A stretch of 64,000 bases of DNA from Pseudomonas sp. ML96 (GCF_000761545.1 NZ_JPMY01000031.1:25702-89701); one strand, 5' to 3'. Positions 17,558 to 27,329 are shown, counted from the first letter of the stretch. Notes: generated by a model from the sequence alone, not told the origin. Program-made: numbers and translations.

Positions 17558-18304
17558 TCAGCTGGCTCGCCACTCACCCAACCGGGCCCGCAAACGCGCG
17601 GCGCACTGGCTGTGCAACTGGCTGACCCGGGATTCGCTGACCCCCAGTACCTCGCCGATTTCCTTCAAATTCAGTTCTTCGTCGTAATACAGCGACAGCA
17701 CCAAGCGCTCGCGTTCCGGCAGATGGGCGATGGCGTCGGCTAGCGCCGCCTGAAATCGCTCGTCTTCCAGGCCATGCAGAGGCCCGCCGTGACTGCTGCT
17801 GACATCCTCGTGCAACCCGCCCTGCTCGCCGTCCTGTACCAGGTCGTCGAAACTGAACAGGCGGCTGCCCAGAGTGTCGCCAAGGATGCCGTAGTAATCC
17901 TCGAGACTCAATTGGAGTTCGGCCGCAACCTCTTGATCTTTAGCGTCTCTTCCCGTGCGAGCCTCGATTGCACGAATGGCATCGCTGACCATACGGGTGT
18001 TGCGGTGAACCGAACGCGGCGCCCAATCGCCCTTGCGCACCTCGTCCAGCATGGCGCCGCGGATGCGGATGCCCGCGTAAGTCTCGAAGCTGGCGCCCTT
18101 GCTGCCATCGTATTTTTTTGACGCTTCCAGTAGACCGATCATGCCCGCCTGCATCAGGTCATCGACCTGTACGCTAGCCGGTAGACGCGCCAACAGGTGA
18201 TAGGCGATGCGCTTGACCAGAGGCGCGTAGCGCTCGATCAACTGGTGCTGGGAATCCTGCGCCTGCGCCTTGTTGTACATGCGAAGTCCACTGGCTGCTG
18301 TCAT
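17558..18304 (-). CDS. fliA: Flagellar sigma factor FliA (sigma28)
   Basis: 248 residues starting MTAASGLRMYNKAQ; the ATG overlaps the fleN stop in ATGA. Sigma-70-family regions are clear: region 2 (HQLIERYAPLVKRIAYHLLARLP, VDDLMQAGMIGLLEASKKYD, FETYAGIRIRGAMLDEVRKGDW) and region 4 (LPERERLVLSLYYDEELNLKEIGEVLGVSESRVSQLHSQC). It directs late genes such as fliC. FlgM, its anti-sigma factor, is not in the window. Matching promoters are seen before fliC and fliS. Confidence 0.96.
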   Translation of the reverse strand: MTAASGLRMYNKAQAQDSQHQLIERYAPLVKRIAYHLLARLPASVQVDDLMQAGMIGLLEASKKYDGSKGASFETYAGIRIRGAMLDEVRKGDWAPRSVHRNTRMVSDAIRAIEARTGRDAKDQEVAAELQLSLEDYYGILGDTLGSRLFSFDDLVQDGEQGGLHEDVSSSHGGPLHGLEDERFQAALADAIAHLPERERLVLSLYYDEELNLKEIGEVLGVSESRVSQLHSQCAARLRARLGEWRAS

Positions 18305-19134
18305 ACCGCCGTACCCGCGATCGGCTGCTGCACCAGACGCTCGACGAAGAACTCCAGATGGCCGCGCGGGTTGGCCGGGAGCGGCCACGTGTCGACTTTC
18401 TGGGCGATCGCCTTGAACGCCAGTGCGCATTTCGAGCGCGGGAAGGCTTCGTATACCGCGCGCTGTTTCTGCACGGCCTTGCGGACGGACTCGTCGTAGG
18501 GGACGGCGCCAACATACTGCAGGGCCACATCAAGAAAACGATCGGTTACCTTGGTCAGCTTAGCAAAGAGATTGCGCCCTTCCTGCGGGCTGTGGGCCAT
18601 GTTGGCCAGCACACGGAAACGGCTCATACCGTAGTCGCGGTTGAGCAGCTTGATCAGCGCGTAGGCGTCGGTGATCGAGGTCGGCTCGTCGCAGACCACC
18701 ACCAGCACCTCCTGCGCGGCGCGCACAAAGCTGACCACGCCGTCGCCGATGCCGGCGGCGGTGTCGATGACCAGCACATCGAGGTTGTCGCTGATGTCGC
18801 TGAAGGCCTGGATCAGGCCGGCATGCTGCACCGGCGACAGCTGCACCATGCTCTGGGTGCCCGAGGCGGCCGGTACGATGCGGATGCCGCCTGGACCTTG
18901 CAGGAGCACGTCCTTGAGGTCGCACTCGCCAGCGATCACGTCGGCCAGGGTGCGTTTGGGGGTCAGGCCGAGCAGGACGTCGACGTTGGCCAGGCCAAGG
19001 TCGGCGTCCATCAGCATGACCCGGCGACCGAGGTCGGCCAGGGCCAGCGACAGGTTCACCGACACGTTGGTCTTGCCGACACCGCCCTTGCCGCCAGTGA
19101 CTGCGATCACCTGTACGGGATGCATACTACCCAT
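18301..19134 (-). CDS. fleN: Flagellar number regulator FleN (FlhG), MinD-like ATPase
   Basis: 277 residues. The deviant Walker A VTGGKGGVGKTNVSVN (GGKGGVGKT at 14-22), DADLGLANVDVLLGL and VIDTAAGIGDGVV mark the MinD/FleN group. In Pseudomonas FleN binds FleQ and restrains flagellar gene expression, holding the count to one polar flagellum. The start at 19134 has AGAGAAGA upstream. It lies between flhF and fliA, overlapping the latter by four bases. Confidence 0.95.
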   Translation of the reverse strand: MGSMHPVQVIAVTGGKGGVGKTNVSVNLSLALADLGRRVMLMDADLGLANVDVLLGLTPKRTLADVIAGECDLKDVLLQGPGGIRIVPAASGTQSMVQLSPVQHAGLIQAFSDISDNLDVLVIDTAAGIGDGVVSFVRAAQEVLVVVCDEPTSITDAYALIKLLNRDYGMSRFRVLANMAHSPQEGRNLFAKLTKVTDRFLDVALQYVGAVPYDESVRKAVQKQRAVYEAFPRSKCALAFKAIAQKVDTWPLPANPRGHLEFFVERLVQQPIAGTAV

Positions 19135-19231
19135 GTTCTTCTCTTACCCTTGTCTTGCCTGCTCTGGGCTGGTCGGGCAACTACACCGACCCTTTCCTAA
19201 CACTAGAACGCCTTGTACGGTGCCGCCTGCC

Positions 19232-20557
19232 CTATCCTGCGCGACGCGCCGGATGGTGGTACAGGCCGGCGAACATATCCGCCATGGCCTCCTCGCTCGG
19301 ATCTTCTGGAGTCTGCAGGCTCACGGCGCGACTCACCAGCTGGTGGCTACGCGGCACATGCAGATCGTCCGGAATCTTCGGCCCATCTGCCAGATAGGCT
19401 ACCGGTAGATGCTGGCTGATAGCCAGCCCCAGCACTTCACCCAGGTTAGCCGCCTCGTCCACCTTGCTCAGGATGCAGCCAGCGAGGCCGCAGATCCGGT
19501 AGCTGTGATAGGCGGCCTTGAGCACCTGCGCCTGGCTGGTAGCGGCCAGCACCAGATAGTTCTTCGATTTGACACCACGCGCGGCCAGACTCTCCAACTG
19601 CATGCGCAGGGCCGGATCGTTGCCCGGCAGGCCTGCGGTATCGATCAGCACGACCTTCTTGCGTGCCAGCGGAGCCAGCGCCTGGACCAGGGACTGCCCC
19701 GGATCGACCTGAGTCACCGACACGTTGAGGATGCGGCCGAGGGTCTTGATCTGCTCCTGGGCACCGATGCGGAAGCTATCCATGCTGACCAGCGCGATGC
19801 TCTGCGGGCCGTATTTCAACACATAACGCGCCGCCATCTTGGCCAGCGTGGTGGTTTTGCCCATGCCAGCCGGGCCGACCAGGGCGATCACACCACCCTC
19901 TTCCAGCGGCTCTACCGCCGGAGTCTTGATTGCATGGGCGAGGTGGGCGAGCAGCATGCGCCAGGCCTGACGCGGGTCAGCGACCTTGGCCACGCGCTCC
20001 AGCAGGGCCTTGGACAGCTCGGCGGACAGGCCCATGCGCTGCAAGCGACGCCACAGGTTGGCCTGTTGCGGACGGCGATTCTGCAGCTGACCCCAGGCGA
20101 TGGAACCCAGCTGCACTTCAATCAATTCACGCAGGCCGTGCAGCTCGAAGCGCATGGCATCCAGAGCACGCTGATCGACCGCGGCGGCAGCCGGCTTGGC
20201 AGCAGGTTGCGGCGCGACTAGCGGGCGCTGGGCCTTGACCGCAGTGGCCGGCAGCTCAGGGGCGATCAGTGACTCGTTGGCGAACAGCTGGCGATCCTTG
20301 CGCTCGTCAGCCACGGCGCGGACGGTCAGCTCGGCCTGGGCGGTGGCGATCTTCGCCTGAGTCTTGCGCAGTTCGGCCTCCAGCGCCGGATTGGGCTGAC
20401 GCGCCGGTGCGGTCGGCTGGTAATCCAGGGCAGCGGTCAGCTCCACGCCGCCGGCCACGCGGCGGTTGCCGATGATCGAGGCATCGGCGCCCAGTTCATC
20501 GCGCACCAGTTTCATGGCGGTACGCATATCGGCGGCGAAGAAGCGTTTGACTTGCAT
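19232..20557 (-). CDS. flhF: Flagellar biosynthesis GTPase FlhF
   Basis: 441 residues: an N-terminal B domain (MQVKRFFAADMRTAMKLVRDELGADASII), a helical N domain, and an SRP-type GTPase domain with G1 VGPAGMGKTTT (228 onward), SMDSFRIGAQEQ and LIDTAGLPGNDPALRMQ. FlhF marks the pole where the flagellum is built. It follows flhA after 12 bp, so it is read from the flhA promoter. A 97-bp gap separates it from fleN with no recognisable promoter. Confidence 0.95.
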   Translation of the reverse strand: MQVKRFFAADMRTAMKLVRDELGADASIIGNRRVAGGVELTAALDYQPTAPARQPNPALEAELRKTQAKIATAQAELTVRAVADERKDRQLFANESLIAPELPATAVKAQRPLVAPQPAAKPAAAAVDQRALDAMRFELHGLRELIEVQLGSIAWGQLQNRRPQQANLWRRLQRMGLSAELSKALLERVAKVADPRQAWRMLLAHLAHAIKTPAVEPLEEGGVIALVGPAGMGKTTTLAKMAARYVLKYGPQSIALVSMDSFRIGAQEQIKTLGRILNVSVTQVDPGQSLVQALAPLARKKVVLIDTAGLPGNDPALRMQLESLAARGVKSKNYLVLAATSQAQVLKAAYHSYRICGLAGCILSKVDEAANLGEVLGLAISQHLPVAYLADGPKIPDDLHVPRSHQLVSRAVSLQTPEDPSEEAMADMFAGLYHHPARRAG

Positions 20558-20569
20558 GGCTTAGAACCC

Positions 20570-22699
20570 TCAGTTCTGGCCGACCGTGGCGACGATCGTG
20601 ACCTGCTTGTTGTCCGGTATTTCCTGGTAGGCCAGTACATGCATGCTGGGAACGGCGAGTCGCGCAAAACGCGAGAGCATCGCCCGAACCGGGCCAGCCA
20701 CCAGCAGGATCACTGGCTTGCCGAGCATTTCCTGGCGCTGCGCCGCTTCCACCAGGGAGCGTTGCAGCTTCTCCGCCATGCCAGGCTCGAGGAGGATGCC
20801 ATCCTCGGAGCCCTGACCGGCCTTCTGCAGGCTATTGAGCAATAACTGTTCCAACCTTGGTTCCAGAGTGATCACAGGCAGCTCCGGCTCTAGTCCCACA
20901 ATGCTTTGCACGATTGCACGAGAAAGCGCGACACGAACCGCGGCGACCATCGCGGCGGGATCTTGACTCTTTCCGGCGACGTTGGAGATGGCTTCGGCGA
21001 TGCTGCGGATGTCGCGCACCGGCACCTGCTCGGCCAGCAGGGTCTGCAGCACCTTGAGCAGGGTCGACAGCGAGACCATGCCCGGCACCAGCTCCTCGGC
21101 CAGCTTCGGCGAGCTCTTGGCCAGCAGCTGCAGCAGTTGCTGGACTTCCTCGTGGCCAAGCAGCTCATGGGCGTGCTTGTGCAGAACCTGATTGAGGTGC
21201 GTGGCGACCACGGTGCTGGCATCCACCACGGTGTAGCCGAGGGACTGCGCTTGATCGCGCTGACTCGGGTCGATCCATACCGCCTCCAGGCCGAACGCCG
21301 GATCCTTGGCGGCGATGCCGTTGAGGGTACCGAACACCTGCCCCGGGTTGATCGCCAGCTCGCGCTCCGGATACACCTCGGCCTCGGCCACGCTGACCCC
21401 CATCAGGGTCAGGCGATAGGCGTTGGGCAGCAGGTCGAGGTTGTCGCGGATATGTACCGAGGGCATCAGGAAACCCATCTCCTGGGACAGCTTCTTGCGC
21501 ACACCCTTGATCCGCGCCAGTAGCTGTCCACCCTGATTGCGATCCACCAGCGGAATCAGGCGATAGCCGACCTCCAGACCGACCATGTCCACCGGCGTCA
21601 CGTCATCCCAGCCCAGCTCCTTGACCTCCTGGGCTTTCTGCGCCGGCAGCAGCTCCTGCTGACGCTTGGTTTCCTGCTCGGCCACCACTTTGACTTGGCG
21701 CTGCTTGTGCGCAATCCAGTAGGCCGCGCCAGCAGCCACCAGGCCGAGGCCGATGAAGGGCACGTGCGGCATGCCCGGCACCACCCCCATGGTGATCATG
21801 ATCGCGGCGGACACGGCCAGGGCCTTGGGCGAAGCGAACATCTGCCGGTTGATTTGCTGGCCCATGTCCTCGGCGGACGAGACGCGGGTCACCATGATGG
21901 CGGCGGCGGTGGACAGCAGCAGCGACGGGATCTGCGCCACCAGGCCGTCACCGATGGTCAGCAGGGTGTAGATGCGCCCGGCCTCGGCGAATGCCAGGTC
22001 GTGCTGCAGTACGCCGATGGCCATGCCGCCGATCAGGTTGATGAACAGGATCAGCAGACCGGCGACGGCGTCACCGCGCACGAATTTCGAGGCACCGTCC
22101 ATCGAGCCGTAGAAGTCGGCCTCTTGGGCCACCTCGGCGCGGCGTTTCTTGGCCTCGGCCTGGTCGATCAGGCCGGCGTTGAGGTCGGCGTCGATGGCCA
22201 TCTGCTTGCCGGGCATGGCATCCAGGGTGAAACGCGCGCTCACCTCGGAGATACGCCCGGCACCCTTGGTGACCACCACGAAGTTGATGATCATCAAGAT
22301 GGCGAACACCACGGCACCGACCACATAGTTGCCGCCGATCACCACCTCACCGAAGGCCTGGATCACCTTACCCGCGGCGTCATGCCCATCCTGGCCGTGC
22401 AACAGCACCACGCGGGTAGAGGCGACGTTCAGCGCCAGACGCAGCAGCGTCGCCGCCAGCAGGACCGTCGGGAATACGGCGAAATCCAGTGGCCGCAACG
22501 AGTAGATGGCGACCAGCAGAACCACGATGGACAGGGCGATGCTGAAGGTGAACAGCACGTCGAGCAGGAACGGCGGGATCGGCAGCATGACCATGGCGAG
22601 CATGACCAGCAGCAGCAGCGGAATGCCCAGATTGCCGTGGCGCAACCCCGCCAGATTGCTGCGTACATCACCAATGATTTGCGCCCGATCCACTGCCAC
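20570..22699 (-). CDS. flhA: Flagellar type III export gate protein FlhA
   Basis: 709 residues: about eight membrane helices in the first half, including VVTKGAGRISEVSARFTLDAMPGKQMAIDADLNAGLIDQAEAKKRR, the conserved FHIPEP loop, then the large cytoplasmic domain that docks chaperone-substrate complexes. The start MAVDRAQIIGDVRSNL follows a sigma54 promoter 57 bp upstream. It heads the run flhA-flhF-fleN-fliA. In most bacteria flhB precedes flhA; here sodC lies between them on the other strand. Confidence 0.96.
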   Translation of the reverse strand: MAVDRAQIIGDVRSNLAGLRHGNLGIPLLLLVMLAMVMLPIPPFLLDVLFTFSIALSIVVLLVAIYSLRPLDFAVFPTVLLAATLLRLALNVASTRVVLLHGQDGHDAAGKVIQAFGEVVIGGNYVVGAVVFAILMIINFVVVTKGAGRISEVSARFTLDAMPGKQMAIDADLNAGLIDQAEAKKRRAEVAQEADFYGSMDGASKFVRGDAVAGLLILFINLIGGMAIGVLQHDLAFAEAGRIYTLLTIGDGLVAQIPSLLLSTAAAIMVTRVSSAEDMGQQINRQMFASPKALAVSAAIMITMGVVPGMPHVPFIGLGLVAAGAAYWIAHKQRQVKVVAEQETKRQQELLPAQKAQEVKELGWDDVTPVDMVGLEVGYRLIPLVDRNQGGQLLARIKGVRKKLSQEMGFLMPSVHIRDNLDLLPNAYRLTLMGVSVAEAEVYPERELAINPGQVFGTLNGIAAKDPAFGLEAVWIDPSQRDQAQSLGYTVVDASTVVATHLNQVLHKHAHELLGHEEVQQLLQLLAKSSPKLAEELVPGMVSLSTLLKVLQTLLAEQVPVRDIRSIAEAISNVAGKSQDPAAMVAAVRVALSRAIVQSIVGLEPELPVITLEPRLEQLLLNSLQKAGQGSEDGILLEPGMAEKLQRSLVEAAQRQEMLGKPVILLVAGPVRAMLSRFARLAVPSMHVLAYQEIPDNKQVTIVATVGQN

Positions 22700-22755
22700 T
22701 TGATTACCCCAGCCAGTTCAATCTTTTGACGCAGAAGGCGCCGTGCGAGGGTCAG

Positions 22756-22771
22756 AGCAAGAACTCGGCCA
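22756..22771 (-). promoter_or_regulatory. Sigma54 promoter of flhA
   Basis: TGGCCGAGTTCTTGCT on the minus strand has the -24 GG and -12 GC with correct 10-base spacing and the TTGCT -12 element. It lies 57 bp before the flhA ATG, a distance typical of the RpoN/FleQ-dependent class. Confidence 0.8.
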
Positions 22772-22874
22772 TGTTTTCCAAGATATTGAAAAACAATGAG
22801 TTACACCAAAAACAGGAAACCCGGGCGAGATGTAGCAGTCAGAACTTCTCCAGCCACCTCGGGAGAACCTACCC

Positions 22875-23396
22875 ATGCACCAATGGACCCTAGCCACCCT
22901 CCTTCTCGCAGCCGGGGCCGCGCATGCCGCTCCGCTATCCATCCCCCTGAATGCCGTGGATAGCAGCGGCGTCGGCAAGCCGGTTGGCACCGTGAAGGTC
23001 GAACAGAGCCGCTACGGCTTGATCTTCACTCCTGCCCTGTCCGGCCTGGCGCCAGGCATCCACGGCTTCCACGTGCACGCCAAACCGGACTGCGCACCGG
23101 GCAGCAAGGATGGTCAGCCCTCTGCCGCCGAAATGGCCGGCGGCCACTGGGACCCGGACGGCACCAGCAAGCACGGCACGCCCTGGCAGGACGATGCCCA
23201 CCGCGGCGACCTGCCGCCACTGTATGTGAACGCCAATGGCAAGGCCGAGCAACCGGTATTGGCGCCACGCCTGAAGAGTCTCGATGAACTGAAGGGCCAT
23301 GCCCTGATGGTGCACGCGGGCGGCGACAACCACGCCGACCACCCCAAGCCACTCGGCGGTGGCGGTGCACGCGTGGCCTGCGGGGTGATTCGTTAA
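22875..23396 (+). CDS. sodC: Periplasmic Cu,Zn superoxide dismutase SodC
   Basis: 173 residues. The signal peptide [18 protein letters not shown] precedes a complete Cu,Zn SOD domain: copper ligands H66 and H68 (GFHVHAK), bridging and zinc ligands H91, H100 and D112 region, H147, the disulfide cysteines C73 and C169, and the [12 protein letters not shown] terminus. It dismutates superoxide in the periplasm. A CGGGAGAAC site precedes the ATG. It is the only plus-strand gene in the flagellar core, between flhA and flhB, and has its own terminator shared with flhB. Confidence 0.94.
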   Translation: MHQWTLATLLLAAGAAHAAPLSIPLNAVDSSGVGKPVGTVKVEQSRYGLIFTPALSGLAPGIHGFHVHAKPDCAPGSKDGQPSAAEMAGGHWDPDGTSKHGTPWQDDAHRGDLPPLYVNANGKAEQPVLAPRLKSLDELKGHALMVHAGGDNHADHPKPLGGGGARVACGVIR

Positions 23397-23405
23397 ATGA
23401 AGGCT

Positions 23406-23434
23406 GCGAGCCTCCAGCCCTTATGGAGGCTCGC
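23406..23434. terminator. Bidirectional hairpin between sodC and flhB
   Basis: An 11-bp perfect stem (GCGAGCCTCCA/TGGAGGCTCGC) with a 7-base loop lies between the stops of the convergent sodC and flhB genes. It lacks a long T-tract on either side but is placed to end both transcripts. Confidence 0.65.
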
Positions 23435-23453
23435 CGCAAACGTCCTTTCACGA

Positions 23454-24590
23454 TTACTCGTCGCGACGTAGATCCGGCGGAATCGGCAGGTCGGGCAGCG
23501 GCCCAGGGCGCTTGCCCTTGCCGGAACGGAACTGCTTGAGCTGGTAGACATAGGCCAGGACCTGCGCCACGGCCAGATACAACCCAGCGGGAATTTCCTG
23601 GTCCACTTCGGTGGAATAGAACACTGCCCGCGCCAGGGCCGGCGACTCGAGCAGCGTGACCTTGTGCTCCTGGGCGATCTCGCGAATCTTCAGCGCCAGG
23701 AAGTCGCCACCCTTGGCCAGCAGCATCGGCGCATTGCCCTGGGTCGGGTCGTACTTCAAAGCCACGGCGAAGTGCGTCGGGTTGGTGATCACCACGTCGG
23801 CCTCGGGCACCTGCTGCATCATCCGCCGCTCGGCCATCTGCCGCTGCAACTGACGGATCTTCGACTTGACCTCGGGCTTGCCCTCCGCGTCCTTGTATTC
23901 GTCCTTGACCTCCTGCTTGGTCATCATCAGCTTCTGCTTGGTATCCCAGAGCTGGAACGGCACATCCACCGCAGCGATCAGAATTAGACCGCAGGCCATC
24001 CACAGCAGGCTCCAGCCAACCACTTGCATGGCATGCAGAATCGCCGATTCGACCGACTCGTTGGCAATGGCCAAGAGATCGTCCTGATCCGACTTGAGCA
24101 CCGCCAGGGCCACCAGCAGTATCACCACGAACTTGGCCAGCGCCTTGAGCAACTCCACCAGAGCCTTGGTGGAGAACATACGTTTGAGCCCCTCCCAGGG
24201 GTTCATACGACTGAACTTGGGCATCAGCGCCTCACCGGAGAACATCCAGCCGCCCAGAGCAATGGGGCCGATGATGGAGGCGATCAACAGCACGATGAGA
24301 AACGGCTGCAACGCCACTAACGCCTCCATTCCAGTGCTGAGCAGGTAGCGAGCCATTGCTCCCTCGTCCTGCAGCACATCGCGCGGCAGGGAGAAATTGC
24401 CGCGCATAATGCCCAGCATGGCCCTGCCCATCTGCGCACCGAACATCAGCAATGCCGCTGCGCCGGCGAAGGTCACCGCCAGAGTGCTGAGCTCCTTCGA
24501 CCGGGCAATCTGGCCTTTCTTGCGCGCCTCTTCCAGGCGCTTGCCAGTAGGTTCCTCGCTCTTGTCCGCGCCGCTTTCGCTCTCAGCCAT
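23454..24590 (-). CDS. flhB: Flagellar export switch protein FlhB
   Basis: 378 residues. The start SEEPTGKRLEEARKKGQIARSKEL is the family signature. Four membrane helices follow, then the cytoplasmic domain with the self-cleavage site at N270/P271 (VVITNPTHFAVAL). After cleavage the C-domain interacts with FliK to switch export from hook to filament subunits. It is the last gene of fliLMNOPQR-flhB, 12 bp after fliR. The C-terminus (RSGKGKRPGPLPDLPIPPDLRRDE) is longer and more proline-rich than in enteric bacteria. Confidence 0.96.
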   Translation of the reverse strand: MAESESGADKSEEPTGKRLEEARKKGQIARSKELSTLAVTFAGAAALLMFGAQMGRAMLGIMRGNFSLPRDVLQDEGAMARYLLSTGMEALVALQPFLIVLLIASIIGPIALGGWMFSGEALMPKFSRMNPWEGLKRMFSTKALVELLKALAKFVVILLVALAVLKSDQDDLLAIANESVESAILHAMQVVGWSLLWMACGLILIAAVDVPFQLWDTKQKLMMTKQEVKDEYKDAEGKPEVKSKIRQLQRQMAERRMMQQVPEADVVITNPTHFAVALKYDPTQGNAPMLLAKGGDFLALKIREIAQEHKVTLLESPALARAVFYSTEVDQEIPAGLYLAVAQVLAYVYQLKQFRSGKGKRPGPLPDLPIPPDLRRDE

Positions 24591-24602
24591 GCTTGAGCCT
24601 CC

Positions 24603-25379
24603 TCAGCGAACGCGCGCCAGTTCGCGCAGTTGTTGCAAAGCCTCGCTGGTCAGCACCTGGAAGTGCGCGAGGAAGTCGGAAAGCCCTATCCAGAAGATGC
24701 ACAAGCCCAGCACCAGGGTCAGCGGGAAGCCGATGGAGAAGATGTTCAGCTGCGGCGCCGCACGGGTCATCACACCGAAGGCCAGGTTGATGATCAGCAG
24801 TGCGGTGACCACCGGCAGCGCCATCAGCAGGCCGGCGGCAATCACCCAAGTCAGCTTGCCGGCCAGGGTCCAGTAATGGTCGAGCAGCAGCCCCTCACCT
24901 ACCGGCAGGGTCACGAAACTCTCCGCCAGTACCTCGAACACCACCAGGTGACCGTTCATGGCCAGGAACAGCAAGGTCACCAGCATCAGCAGGAACTGGC
25001 CGAGCACTGGCACCGACACACCGTTGGCAGGATCGACCATGGAGGCGAAGCCCAGGCCCATTTGCATGGCGATGATCTGCCCTGCCACAGTGAACAGGTG
25101 GAAATACAGTTGCAGCATGAAGCCGAACATCACCCCGATCACTACCTGCTCACCGATCAGCAGCATCGACTGCAGACTGATGGAGTCCACCTGCGGCATG
25201 GGCGGCAGGGTCGGTGCCAACACCAGGCAGATGGCCAGCGCCAGGTACAGACGCACCCGCGCCGGAACCAACTGAGTCCCGATGACTGGCATGACCATCA
25301 ACATGGAGGCGATGCGGAATAGCGGCAGGAGGAATTGGCCCACCCAGCCGCCGATTTGCGCGTTGGTCAGCTCGAGCAT
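24603..25379 (-). CDS. fliR: Flagellar export gate protein FliR
   Basis: 258 residues with several long membrane helices (LPLFRIASMLMVMPVIGTQLVPARVRLYLALAICLVLAP; VVTALLIINLAFGVMTRAAPQLNIFSIGFPLTLVLGLCIFW). FliR forms the export gate core with FliP and FliQ in the inner membrane. The ATG overlaps the fliQ stop by one base, which shows translational coupling. Confidence 0.95.
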   Translation of the reverse strand: MLELTNAQIGGWVGQFLLPLFRIASMLMVMPVIGTQLVPARVRLYLALAICLVLAPTLPPMPQVDSISLQSMLLIGEQVVIGVMFGFMLQLYFHLFTVAGQIIAMQMGLGFASMVDPANGVSVPVLGQFLLMLVTLLFLAMNGHLVVFEVLAESFVTLPVGEGLLLDHYWTLAGKLTWVIAAGLLMALPVVTALLIINLAFGVMTRAAPQLNIFSIGFPLTLVLGLCIFWIGLSDFLAHFQVLTSEALQQLRELARVR

Positions 25380-25648
25380 CAGCCGATCAACAGCGGAATG
25401 TTCTGCACCAGCGTCTGGGTGTACTCCATCAGCTCGCGCACCAGCCAGGGACCGGCCCAGATCAGGGTAAGCAGCATCACCAAAAGGCGCGGGATGAAGC
25501 TCAGGGTCTGTTCGTTGATCTGCGTGGCGGCTTGGAACATGGCCACCAGCAGGCCCACCAGCAGGCTCGGCAGCACCATCAAGCCAACGATCAGAGCAGT
25601 CAGCCAGAGTGCTTCACGGAACAGGTCGACGGCAACTTCAGGCGTCAT
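25379..25648 (-). CDS. fliQ: Flagellar export gate protein FliQ
   Basis: 89 residues: two membrane helices (LFREALWLTALIVGLMVLPSLLVGLLVAMFQAATQINEQTLSFIPRLLVMLLTLIWAGPWLV), the usual FliQ form. Four copies ring the FliP5-FliR1 core. It is 11 bp downstream of fliP and overlaps fliR by one base. Confidence 0.95.
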   Translation of the reverse strand: MTPEVAVDLFREALWLTALIVGLMVLPSLLVGLLVAMFQAATQINEQTLSFIPRLLVMLLTLIWAGPWLVRELMEYTQTLVQNIPLLIG

Positions 25649-25659
25649 CTGAGCGTCCT

Positions 25660-26415
25660 CTATATCGTGCCGAAACTACTGGCCAGCGTGCCCATGATCA
25701 GCGCCCAGCCATCGATCAGGACGAACAGCATGATCTTGAACGGCAGGGAAATGATCAGCGGTGACAGCATCATCATACCCATGGCCATGAGGATACTGGC
25801 CACCACCATGTCGATGATCAGGAACGGGATGAAGATCATAAAGCCGATCTGGAACGCGGTCTTCAGCTCGGAAGTGACGAAGGCCGGGATCAGGATGGTC
25901 AGCGGCGCCGCTTCGGGGCTGGCGATGTCGGTGCGCTTGGACAGGCGCACGAACAGCTCGAGGTCCGAGGCACGGGTCTGCGCCAGCATGAACTCCTTGA
26001 TCGGCCCCTCCGCCTTGGTGATCGCCTGTTGCGCTGGTAACTGCTCGTTGAGGTAGGGCTGCAGGGCGTCCTGGTTAATCTTGTCGAACACCGGAGCCAT
26101 GATGAACATGGTCAAAAACAAGGCCAGCCCGATCAGAATCTGGTTCGACGGGGTGCTTTGCAGCCCCAGCGCCTGGCGCAGAATGGAAAATACGATGATG
26201 ATCCGGGTGAAGCTGGTCATCAGCATGACGAACGCCGGAATGAAGCTCAGCGCCGTCATGATCAGCAGGATCTGCAGGCTGACCGAGTATTCCTGCTGGC
26301 CTTCGGCGTTGGTGCTCAGGGTGATGGCGGGAATCGACAGCGGGTCGTCGGCGCCAAACGCCAGCGGGGCGGCGATGACCAGCAACAGGGTCAGCAGAAT
26401 GCGCCAGGCGCTCAT
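25660..26415 (-). CDS. fliP: Flagellar export gate protein FliP
   Basis: 251 residues with a cleavable signal peptide ([21 protein letters not shown]). The conserved block [61 protein letters not shown] and the C-terminal helices [40 protein letters not shown] identify FliP, the main gate subunit. It overlaps fliO by four bases. Confidence 0.96.
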   Translation of the reverse strand: MSAWRILLTLLLVIAAPLAFGADDPLSIPAITLSTNAEGQQEYSVSLQILLIMTALSFIPAFVMLMTSFTRIIIVFSILRQALGLQSTPSNQILIGLALFLTMFIMAPVFDKINQDALQPYLNEQLPAQQAITKAEGPIKEFMLAQTRASDLELFVRLSKRTDIASPEAAPLTILIPAFVTSELKTAFQIGFMIFIPFLIIDMVVASILMAMGMMMLSPLIISLPFKIMLFVLIDGWALIMGTLASSFGTI

Positions 26416-26852
26416 TCCTTGTGGTCCTTCTGGTCCTTGCCGAGCAGCTCCATCAAGCGCTGGGCGAACTCCGGTGCGGCAGGTTGGGCATCACCGACGC
26501 TCACCGGCTCCTTGAGCACGTGCAGTGGAGTGATACGCCCGGCGCTGATGCCCAGCAGGATCTGCTCACCGCCGACCTGTACCAGCAACAGACGATCACG
26601 CGGCCCCAGGGCCTGGCTGGATACCAGCTTGATCGCCTGATTGCCGCGCGGACCGATCTGCTGCACCCGGCGCAGCAACCAGGCCAGGGCGAAGATCAGC
26701 CCCACCACCAGCAATAGGCCAAGCATCAGCTGGACCAATTGGCCACCAATATCACTACCGGCAACGGGGGCGGTGACCGCCTTGGTCGCGGGCTCGGCCG
26801 CCAGCACCGTCAAGGGCGCCAGCAGGAACAGACTGCAGATTGCACGGATCAT
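26412..26852 (-). CDS. fliO: Flagellar protein FliO
   Basis: 146 residues: signal peptide ([21 protein letters not shown]), one membrane helix ([24 protein letters not shown]), then a cytoplasmic FliO domain ([40 protein letters not shown]). It helps FliP assemble. FliO is poorly conserved, so the operon position (fliN-fliO-fliP) adds weight. Confidence 0.92.
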   Translation of the reverse strand: MIRAICSLFLLAPLTVLAAEPATKAVTAPVAGSDIGGQLVQLMLGLLLVVGLIFALAWLLRRVQQIGPRGNQAIKLVSSQALGPRDRLLLVQVGGEQILLGISAGRITPLHVLKEPVSVGDAQPAAPEFAQRLMELLGKDQKDHKE

Positions 26853-26855
26853 GGT

Positions 26856-27329
26856 TCAGCGCAGCTTCTTGATGCGTTCGCTGGGGCTGATCACGTCGGT
26901 CAGGCGAATGCCGAACTTCTCGTTGACCACCACCACCTCGCCGTGGGCGATCAGGGTACCGTTGACCAGCACGTCCAGCGGCTCGCCGGCCAGGCGGTCC
27001 AGCTCCACCACCGAGCCCTGGTTGAGCTGCAGTAGGTTGCGGATGCTGATCTCGGTGCTGCCCACTTCCATGGAGATGGACACCGGAATGTCGAGGATCA
27101 CGTCCAGGTTCGGACCGTCCAGCGACACCGGACCGTTGCCCGGCTTGGGCGCCGCACCGAACTCTTCCATGGCCATGCGTGGCGCCGCCGGCGCCGCCGC
27201 TGCGCCCTGGTTCATCAGCGCATCGATATCGGCCTGGCCGGCGTCATCGCCTGCCTCGGCAAGGGCCGCGGCCCACTCGTCGGCCAGGGCCTGCTCTTCT
27301 GGGCTGGTGCCTTCGTTTTCGTCTGCCAT
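26856..27329 (-). CDS. fliN: Flagellar motor switch protein FliN
   Basis: 157 residues from the ATG at 27329 (MADENEGTSPEEQALADEW) with GAGG upstream; a longer frame upstream is spurious. An Ala/Asp-rich N-terminal region is followed by the SpoA/SPOA fold (LDVILDIPVSISMEVGSTEISIRNLLQLNQGSVVELDRLAGEPLDVLVNGTLIAHGEVVVVNEKFGIRLTDVISPSERIK). FliN builds the cytoplasmic C-ring with FliM and FliG and binds CheY-P. A 97-bp gap from fliM holds no clear promoter. Confidence 0.96.
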   Translation of the reverse strand: MADENEGTSPEEQALADEWAAALAEAGDDAGQADIDALMNQGAAAAPAAPRMAMEEFGAAPKPGNGPVSLDGPNLDVILDIPVSISMEVGSTEISIRNLLQLNQGSVVELDRLAGEPLDVLVNGTLIAHGEVVVVNEKFGIRLTDVISPSERIKKLR

